64,000 nucleotides of DNA from Filomicrobium sp. (GTDB lineage Bacteria > Pseudomonadota > Alphaproteobacteria > Rhizobiales > Hyphomicrobiaceae): the NCBI GenBank assembly GCA_017792465.1, contig CP051234.1:1-64000 (forward strand). Direction: 5' to 3'. The position numbers and the translations under genes are program-made. The notes under the pieces are model-generated. The model did not search any database, was not told the DNA's origin, and saw only the letters and a list, made by a program, of their open reading frames with translations. How positions within the stretch are numbered: position 1 is the stretch's first letter; each line of letters starts with the position of its first letter. Positions 58,045 to 64,000 of this stretch are shown piece after piece.

Positions 58045-59196
58045 ATGCGTAAGTTGCTAATTGCGGGCTTGAGTGCTTTTGCGATGCTGGGCGTTGCCGC
58101 TTGTGGCGATTCTGGCGATGAGGGATCGCAGTCCAAGGCAGAAGAAACTATCATGATGGGCGTTGCCGGTCCGCTGACCGGCGCCAATGCCGCTTTCGGG
58201 GCGCAGCTCAAGAACGGTGCGACGCAGGCGGTTGCAGACATTAACGCTGCAGGCGGCATCAACGGTAAGCAGATCTCGCTGGTCCACGAAGATGACGTCT
58301 CGGATCCCAAGCAGGGTGTCTCGGTTGCCAATAAGATGGCGGGCGAAGGCGTCAAATTCGTTGTCGGTCACTTCAACTCCGGCGTTTCCATCCCTTCCTC
58401 CGACGTCTATCTCGAAAACGGGATGCTGATGGTGACGCCCGCGTCCACGAACCCGAAAATCACGGAGCGGGGCATGTGGAACGTGTTCCGCGTCTGCGGT
58501 CGCGATGATCAGCAAGGCACGGTTGCGGGGAAGTACATTGCCGACAATTTGAAAGACAAGAAGGTTGCGATTGTTCACGACAAGACGCCTTACGGAAAAG
58601 GCTTGGCTGACGAGACGAAGAAGGCTCTGAACGAGGCTGGCATTACCGAGGTCGTCTATGAAGGCGTGAACATCGGCGAGAAGGATTTCTCGGCGCTGAT
58701 CGCCAAAATGAAGGATGCCGGTGCGGAACTGGTCTACTTCGGCGGCGTGCACACCGAAGGCGGCCTGATCGCTCGCCAGATGCGCGACCAGGGCTTGAAC
58801 GCGACGCTGATGTCGGGCGATGGCATTGCGACTGATGAATTCGCTTCGATTGCGGGTGCTGATGGTGCGGTTGGCACGCTGATGACGTTCGCTCCCGATC
58901 CGCGTAAGCGTCCGGAAGCTGCCGACGTCCTCAAAGAGTTCGAGAAGAAGGGCATCTCCACGGAAGCCTATACGCTTTATTCCTACGCTGTCGTGCAGAT
59001 CATCAAGCAGGCCGCCGAAGCGGTGAAGTCAACCGATCCGAAGGCGGTCGCCGATCAGATGCGCTCGGGCCAGGAGTTCGACACCGTGATTGGCAAGATT
59101 TCTTTCGACAAGAAGGGCGACGTCAATCGTCTCGACTACACGATGTACACTTGGCAGAACACCGGCGACCGGGTGACGTACGTCGAGAACGAGTGA
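58045..59196 (+). CDS. livK: Branched-chain amino acid ABC transporter substrate-binding protein (LivJ/LivK type)
   Basis: A 383-residue periplasmic binding protein of the Peripla_BP_6 family. The signal sequence ends in a lipobox-like V-A-A-C near residue 20, so it may be a lipoprotein. The ligand fold shows [20 protein letters not shown] near 33-52, [20 protein letters not shown] near 62-81 and [13 protein letters not shown] near 105-117. It has a good ribosome-binding site (GGAGA). It is the last gene of the liv transporter and is followed by a terminator. Confidence 0.95.
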   Translation: MRKLLIAGLSAFAMLGVAACGDSGDEGSQSKAEETIMMGVAGPLTGANAAFGAQLKNGATQAVADINAAGGINGKQISLVHEDDVSDPKQGVSVANKMAGEGVKFVVGHFNSGVSIPSSDVYLENGMLMVTPASTNPKITERGMWNVFRVCGRDDQQGTVAGKYIADNLKDKKVAIVHDKTPYGKGLADETKKALNEAGITEVVYEGVNIGEKDFSALIAKMKDAGAELVYFGGVHTEGGLIARQMRDQGLNATLMSGDGIATDEFASIAGADGAVGTLMTFAPDPRKRPEAADVLKEFEKKGISTEAYTLYSYAVVQIIKQAAEAVKSTDPKAVADQMRSGQEFDTVIGKISFDKKGDVNRLDYTMYTWQNTGDRVTYVENE

Positions 59197-59240
59197 TTGT
59201 ACCTAAGGCCTGATTTTTCCAGGTCAGCTCAAAGGTTATG

Positions 59241-59270
59241 AAAAGGCGCTCCTATGGGGGCGCCTTTTTT
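59241..59270 (+). terminator. Rho-independent terminator after livK
   Basis: AAAAGGCGC (59241-59249) pairs with GCGCCTTTT (59260-59268) and is followed by a T tract, about 45 bp after the livK stop. It separates the liv operon from the divergent binding-protein gene that follows. Confidence 0.9.
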
Positions 59271-59334
59271 GTTTGGTCCAATGGCGGGTTGGCCGGAAAT
59301 CTGCTTTCGGCGGGATGACGGATTGGGAGGCAGG

Positions 59335-60516
59335 ATGCTTCGGGTGACGTTGATCGGCTGGGTGGTGGCACTCCTTTTGTTGTCGGGACCTGTTTTCGCG
59401 GAAGACGCGACGCCTCCGAAACTCGAAAGGCCGGCCGAGATTGTCGTAATCGGGCACGGCGAGATCATGGATGCTTTGCATCGCGTCGTCGAAGATGAGG
59501 TGGCCATCATCAACGGCGACGGTGGAGTGATGGGGCAGCCGCTGAAGGTGACACGCGTGGACGAGCCTTGCGATCAGGGTGCGAAGGCCTCGTTGACGCG
59601 GGCGCGAAGCATCGCGAAACGGCAACCTTTGGTGGTGTTTCAAAGCTACTGTGAGGGCAGCGGGCTGGATGAGGCAGCGGCTTTTGCCGAACGCCACGTT
59701 CTTTTCATAGGCGTTGGCTCTTGGCCTGCGGCGCTCACGGGCGAGCGTCGCAGCGCGACTGTACTTCGCCTGGCGCCCAACCACCGTGTTGCTCAGGAAT
59801 GGGCGTTTCATCTTGCTTCCACCGCTAGCGATCATTTCGAACTGGTCTTCAGGGTGCGAGAGCGCAAGAAAATTGAATCCGTTGCCGATGAACTGCGTCG
59901 AGGCTTTGCGGCGACGAAAGAAGAAACAGAAGCGTGGGGTGAGTTGCTGCCAGCAAAGATAGCGGTGGTCGAGCTACGTGAGTTGGCAATCGATGGTGCA
60001 ACGTCAATTTCTGCGGCGCCGAATGATGCGGGCCGTACAACTCTGCTGCTGGCGGATGGTGTCGACCCCGGTCCGGCGGCGTTGCAGCGCTTCGTCGATG
60101 CGGGGTGGAACGGCGACATCGTTGTGCTTGGCCTGTCGAAGGCAATCAGGATGCAGCCTGAACGATGGGAGGCGTTTTTCAAGAAGCTACCCGATGACGT
60201 GAAACTAATGTCTCTCGACAAGCAGCCGTTTTATCTTGGAGTGCCGCCTGAAGGCGCTAAATCCTACACGGCATTTCACCCCGACTGGGTTGCAGGCTTC
60301 TGGCAGGTGATGAAGGCGGTCAAATACGCCAGGTCGATGGATGGTCGCGAAATCGCTGCAGGTCTTGGAGGCCCACCATTCTTTTCGCGCGCGCCCTGGC
60401 TGATGCTGCAATCAAGCGGGCGCTTCGTTCCGCCAGCCTTACGGCAGCGGTTCGACGATAACGGCGATCTCAGGTTGGCTGGATTTCAGCTGAAACGAAT
60501 TTGGCCGGAAGAGTAA
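59335..60516 (+). CDS. Divergent periplasmic binding protein-like protein (Peripla_BP_6 fold)
   Basis: A 393-residue exported protein: signal peptide at residues 5-22 (VTLIGWVVALLLLSGPVFA), then a weak but readable LivJ-like fold (VVIGHGEIMDALHRVVEDEV, INGDGGVMGQPLKVTRVDEP with CDQGAKA, and ARSIAKRQPLVVFQSYCEGS). The two cysteines (about 76 and 103) could form a disulfide as in solute-binding proteins. It is preceded by GGGAGG. Downstream of the liv terminator, it has no permease of its own; it may bind a related ligand or act as a sensor domain. The identity is less certain than livK. Confidence 0.7.
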   Translation: MLRVTLIGWVVALLLLSGPVFAEDATPPKLERPAEIVVIGHGEIMDALHRVVEDEVAIINGDGGVMGQPLKVTRVDEPCDQGAKASLTRARSIAKRQPLVVFQSYCEGSGLDEAAAFAERHVLFIGVGSWPAALTGERRSATVLRLAPNHRVAQEWAFHLASTASDHFELVFRVRERKKIESVADELRRGFAATKEETEAWGELLPAKIAVVELRELAIDGATSISAAPNDAGRTTLLLADGVDPGPAALQRFVDAGWNGDIVVLGLSKAIRMQPERWEAFFKKLPDDVKLMSLDKQPFYLGVPPEGAKSYTAFHPDWVAGFWQVMKAVKYARSMDGREIAAGLGGPPFFSRAPWLMLQSSGRFVPPALRQRFDDNGDLRLAGFQLKRIWPEE

Positions 60517-60693
60517 TGCTCATAACGGCGAGTCGGTCCGCGAGACAGAGGTCGCAGACTTCAGATTGAGGGGGATCGGGCAGCGCGCTCTAATCTTTTT
60601 AGAGCCTGCCAAATTGCGGGACGATAGTTATGACCCGCTTTCTGCCGGCGCGAGCATCGCGCCAGCCAAACACCCTAGTCTAAAACGAGACGC

Positions 60694-60891
60694 TTAGCGC
60701 CCCTGAGACTCTGCGAGGCATTCTGTCAGGACGACTTGCTGAAGTCGCTGCAGGTCCTCGGGAATGGCTTCGCCAGCTTCACGATGCTTCTGGATGCATT
60801 CGCAAACGGCGGCGTAGCATTCACGCGGGTCTTCGGTTTGGTCGAGGAGGCCGTTCAGTTCTTCGACCTCTTGTTCAAAGTTCGCAGGCAT
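60694..60891 (-). CDS. Small acidic conserved hypothetical protein
   Basis: A 65-residue, acidic, Gln/Glu-rich helical protein (MPANFEQEVEELNGLLDQTE near the start, CYAAVCECIQKHREAGE near 29-45). The start ATG has AAGGA nine bases upstream, whereas 34 codons of open frame before it look non-coding. Two or three cysteines (C29, C34, C36) and the predicted helices suggest a small regulatory or adaptor protein, but I recognise no family. It is alone between the binding-protein gene and the P1 peptidase. Confidence 0.6.
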   Translation of the reverse strand: MPANFEQEVEELNGLLDQTEDPRECYAAVCECIQKHREAGEAIPEDLQRLQQVVLTECLAESQGR

Positions 60892-61299
60892 ATTGCGATC
60901 CTTCTTCGTTTCCTCACTACCAACTGCCAGGAATTTGTCAGTCGGCGGCAAATCCAGTCTCGAATCAATTTTATGAGACCGGCCCTTAAGCATGTACGCA
61001 ACATAACGCAGGGTTCAAGATCCGACTGTTACATTAGTAACTCGTCGTGGCCTTGCACCAACACCGTCTCAGTATTGAAGTCGGTCCCTCACCGGCATCC
61101 CTCTGCGTCGTCGCGAAGGGGGGCGTATCGAAGTCCGCTCACCACTTCAACTCATCTTTTGTGTCAGGCTAGGATGAAGATCTGATCGATTGGCATGGTG
61201 CGGAACATTGTGCGGTGCGATTTGAGCGGCTCATGATCGGCTGCCAATGATGCCGAATAGTCCGTCGTTCTGGTTGCTTAGTGTCATGTATACAGGGGA
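60892..61299. other. 408-bp intergenic region
   Basis: No gene is supported. It must hold the promoters of the divergent small protein and P1 peptidase genes. It is A/T-richer than the neighbouring genes; no strong hairpin or riboswitch-like block was noticed. Confidence 0.4.
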
Positions 61300-62298
61300 A
61301 TGCACTTGCTCAATCTCATCACCGATGTTGCCGGGATCGCGGTTGGACACGCTCAAGATGCGACGATTTGCACAGGGGTTAGCGTGGTTCTGACAGAGGC
61401 CGGCGCGACGTCTTCTGTCGATGTGCGTGGTGGCGGGCCTGGGACACTCGAGACGGATGCACTCGCGCCGGATGGCACCGTTGATTCTGTGCATGGCATC
61501 GTTTTGTCGGGGGGATCGGCATTCGGGATGGCGGCTTCCAGCGGCGTGCGCGATTGGCTAAGTGCGCGCGGGGTTGGCTTTGCGATTCGCGAGGCGCGGG
61601 TTCCAATCGTTGCGCAGGCCATTCTCTTTGATTTGCTCAACGGTGGGCGGAAAGACGGGCTGTCGGAGGCCTATGCGGCGATGGGAGCTGCCGCCTGCGA
61701 AGCGGCGACTAGTGAAGCTTTCAATCTGGGGAGTGTCGGCGCTGGTTTCGGTGCGACGACGGCTGATTTGCGCGGCGGACTTGGCAGTGCGTCGGTGCGT
61801 CTAGACAATGGCATCACTGTTGGGGCGCTCGTTGCCGCCAATCCGGTGGGCCAGGTGACGATTGGCGACGGACCGCAATTCTGGGCGCATCCCTTCGAGC
61901 GGGATGCGGAGTTCGGCGGTCGTGGTCCGGCACAAGGAGGTCTGGAGGTTTCGCAGCCGTTGCGGCTTAAAGGTGGTCCGCAGCAATCGACCACACTCGC
62001 AGTCGTGGCGACAGATGCCGTATTAACCAAAGCGCAGGCGCGGCGAGTTGCCATCATGGCGCAGACCGGTCTGGCGCGCGCCATCCATCCCGTTCATACG
62101 CCGCTTGACGGAGACGTTGTGTTTGCGCTGGCGACAGGGCGGATTGCACTTGCCGATCCCGTGTATGACCTTGCCGTTCTGGGAAGTGCTGCCGCCGATA
62201 CTCTGGCGCGGGCCGTCGCGCGCGGGGTCTATGAGGCGGATCGGGTTCCGCAGGGCTGGGCAGGGCCGCCGTCTTATCAGGAACGCTTCGGGCGCTAA
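61300..62298 (+). CDS. P1-family (DmpA-like) N-terminal nucleophile peptidase
   Basis: A 332-residue protein of the P1/S58 family, which are made as precursors and cut themselves to expose an N-terminal nucleophile; known members are aminopeptidases and beta-aminopeptidases. Visible blocks: VAGIAVGHAQDATICTGVSV near 10-29, VHGIVLSGGSAFGMAASSGV near 64-83, GSVGAGFGATT near 146-156 with the following GGLGSASV as the candidate autocleavage region, and AIHPVHTPLDGDVVFALATG near 266-285. The ATG is very close to AGGGG. Self-cleavage is known for the family, and was not checked for this protein. Confidence 0.87.
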   Translation: MHLLNLITDVAGIAVGHAQDATICTGVSVVLTEAGATSSVDVRGGGPGTLETDALAPDGTVDSVHGIVLSGGSAFGMAASSGVRDWLSARGVGFAIREARVPIVAQAILFDLLNGGRKDGLSEAYAAMGAAACEAATSEAFNLGSVGAGFGATTADLRGGLGSASVRLDNGITVGALVAANPVGQVTIGDGPQFWAHPFERDAEFGGRGPAQGGLEVSQPLRLKGGPQQSTTLAVVATDAVLTKAQARRVAIMAQTGLARAIHPVHTPLDGDVVFALATGRIALADPVYDLAVLGSAAADTLARAVARGVYEADRVPQGWAGPPSYQERFGR

Positions 62299-62475
62299 AG
62301 TGCACGCACAACCTCCATCGCGGCGCTTTGCCTGTGCAGTTTGACCGGGAGCATTGGCTCTCTGGCCTTTGGGTCATTGCAGTGTTGGGCGCAGGGTGCT
62401 AGCTGCGCGGTCAAATGGTAAGGCGCGCTGGCGCCGTTTCCCGTCTCCAACCGTTGCAAAGAAGAAGATCACCTC

Positions 62476-63777
62476 ATGATTCCACGCTACTCCCGTCCGG
62501 AAATGACTGCGATCTGGTCGCCCGAATCGCGGTTTCGCATCTGGTTCGAAATCGAGGCGCATGCCGCGACGGCGATGGCGGAGATTGGCGTCATTCCGAA
62601 AGAAGCCGCCGAGACGATCTGGGCCAAGGGCGGAGAAGCTCAGTTCGATATCGCCCGCATTGACGAGATCGAGGCGGTTACCAAGCACGATGTTATCGCG
62701 TTCCTGACGCATATGGCGGAGTTCGTTGGCCCGGATGCGCGGTTCGTTCACCAGGGCATGACGTCGTCGGATGTGCTCGACACCTGCCTCAACGTGCAGC
62801 TGACGCGGGCGGCCGACATTCTGCTTGCCGATCTCGACCGGCTTCTGGAAGCGCTCAAGACCCGCGCGCACGAACACAAGATGACGCTGACGATCGGGCG
62901 CAGCCACGGCATTCACGCCGAGCCGACGACGTTCGGGGTCAAGCTCGCCTATGCCTATGCCGAGTTCCAACGCAACAAGGAGCGTCTGCTGGCGGCGCGC
63001 AAGGAAATCGCAACGTGTGCCATCTCCGGCGCGATCGGCACCTATGCCAACATCGATCCGCGGATTGAAGCGCATGTCGCCAAGGAAATGGGGCTGGAGC
63101 CGGAGCCGGTTTCGACGCAGGTCATTCCGCGCGACCGTCATGCGATGTTCTTTGCCACTTTGGGGGTGATCGCATCCTCGATGGAGCGGCTGGCGATTGA
63201 AGTCAGGCATCTGCAACGCACCGAGGTGCTGGAGGCGGAAGAGTACTTCTCGCCGGGGCAGAAGGGATCGTCGGCAATGCCGCATAAGCGCAATCCGGTT
63301 CTGACCGAGAACCTTACAGGCCTTGCACGCATGGTCCGCGCCTATGCCTTGCCGGCGATGGAAAACGTTGCGCTTTGGCATGAGCGGGACATTTCGCACT
63401 CTTCGGTTGAGCGGATGATCGGCCCAGATGCGACGGTAACGCTTGATTTTGCGCTCAACCGGTTGGCCGGGGTGATCGAGAAGCTCGTTATCTATCCCGA
63501 GCGGATGCAGGCCAATCTCGACAAGCTCTCAGGGCTGCACAATTCGCAGCGCGTTCTTCTGGCGCTGACGCAGAAGGGGGCATCGCGCGAAGACGCCTAT
63601 GTTTATGTGCAGCGCAATGCGATGCGGACCTGGAACGACGGCGCCGACTTTCTGTCGGAATTGAAGGGCGATGCCGACATTGCGAAATATCTGAAGCCGG
63701 CGGAACTCGATGAAATGTTCGATCTTGGCTATCATACCAAGCACGTCGATACGATTTTCAAGAACGTGTTCGGCTGA
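62476..63777 (+). CDS. purB: Adenylosuccinate lyase PurB
   Basis: Cleaves SAICAR and adenylosuccinate, releasing fumarate in purine synthesis. 433 residues of the fumarase/aspartase superfamily: MIPRYSRPEMTAIWS at the start, HQGMTSSDVLDTCLNVQL near 94-111 with catalytic residues, GRSHGIHAEPTTFG near 138-151 and the signature GSSAMPHKRNPVLTE near 261-275. The length is usual. It is followed 80 bp later by an RBBP9-like hydrolase gene. Confidence 0.97.
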   Translation: MIPRYSRPEMTAIWSPESRFRIWFEIEAHAATAMAEIGVIPKEAAETIWAKGGEAQFDIARIDEIEAVTKHDVIAFLTHMAEFVGPDARFVHQGMTSSDVLDTCLNVQLTRAADILLADLDRLLEALKTRAHEHKMTLTIGRSHGIHAEPTTFGVKLAYAYAEFQRNKERLLAARKEIATCAISGAIGTYANIDPRIEAHVAKEMGLEPEPVSTQVIPRDRHAMFFATLGVIASSMERLAIEVRHLQRTEVLEAEEYFSPGQKGSSAMPHKRNPVLTENLTGLARMVRAYALPAMENVALWHERDISHSSVERMIGPDATVTLDFALNRLAGVIEKLVIYPERMQANLDKLSGLHNSQRVLLALTQKGASREDAYVYVQRNAMRTWNDGADFLSELKGDADIAKYLKPAELDEMFDLGYHTKHVDTIFKNVFG

Positions 63778-63857
63778 GCAAAGCTTGAAGGTGTGCTGGT
63801 GGGGGTGCTCCCAAGGCCTGCTTTTGCTATCGCCGAGGAATAGAATCGGGACCATCC

Positions 63858-64000
63858 ATGCGTACAGCCGACGCCGACATTCTAATCATTCCCGGGTGGT
63901 CGGGCTCTGAAGAAGACCATTGGCAAAGCCGGTGGGAGCGTAGCCTCAAGACGGCGCGGCGGGTCGAGCAGGAAGACTGGTACGAGCCGGACTTGTCCGC
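63858..64000 (+). CDS. RBBP9/YdeN-family alpha/beta hydrolase, 3' truncated
   Basis: Only the first 47 codons are in the window: MRTADADILIIPGWSGSEED followed by HWQSRWERSLKTA and QEDWYEPD. This matches the start of RBBP9/YdeN-like serine hydrolases, with the I-P-G-W-x-x-S oxyanion region and H-W-x-x-x-W element. The catalytic Ser lies beyond the edge. The function of bacterial members is poorly known. Confidence 0.75.
   Translation, partial: MRTADADILIIPGWSGSEEDHWQSRWERSLKTARRVEQEDWYEPDLS

Overview
The window reads as chromosomal DNA of an aerobic alphaproteobacterium, most likely in the Hyphomicrobiales (a Hyphomicrobium/Filomicrobium-like lineage is my inference). The evidence is high GC, densely overlapping operons, the oxygen-dependent (CobG/CobN) cobalamin pathway under B12 riboswitches, CbtAB cobalt uptake, a CpdR-type response regulator, a ROSE-like heat-shock leader, and a liv operon carrying an extra small membrane protein. 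There are no IS elements, phage genes or CRISPR arrays.

Positions 1-23053 form a cobalamin island. A FecCD-type permease (cut by the window edge), its ATPase, an uncharacterised protein and CobC form a plus-strand operon. A minus-strand operon led by a cobalamin riboswitch encodes CbtB, CbtA, a DUF1636 protein and a His-containing exported protein. cobO-cobQ lie on the minus strand. A second riboswitch on the plus strand heads DUF1636-cobW-cobN-cobG-cobH-cobI-cobJ, then cobL-cobM-cobB-cobA-cobF. cobK is inverted inside that series and cobD closes it convergently. cobN is broken by an apparent deletion plus frameshift. cobE and cobST are not in the window.

Positions 23054-31500 hold tRNA-Lys(CTT), a PagL-like lipid A deacylase, an exported metallo-hydrolase, a bactofilin fused to a CSPG/cadherin-like repeat, mreBCD, and leuA with a leucine-rich attenuator-like leader. 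Positions 31494-40394 hold PhzF-like and NUDIX proteins, a small Cys-rich exported protein, cpdR divergent from an N-formylglutamate amidohydrolase, two homologous small RNA genes with anti-Shine-Dalgarno motifs and terminators, a HisN-like phosphatase, an alpha/beta hydrolase, and an Hsp20 gene behind a ROSE-like thermometer.

Positions 40395-52597 carry gltBD (glutamate synthase) and a convergent fadE-fadJ-fadI beta-oxidation operon, separated by a bidirectional terminator. Positions 53160-64000 carry a CDGSH iron-sulfur protein, a complete livHMGF-DUF6867-livK branched-chain amino acid transporter followed by a divergent periplasmic binding protein, a P1-family peptidase, purB, and a truncated RBBP9/YdeN-like hydrolase.
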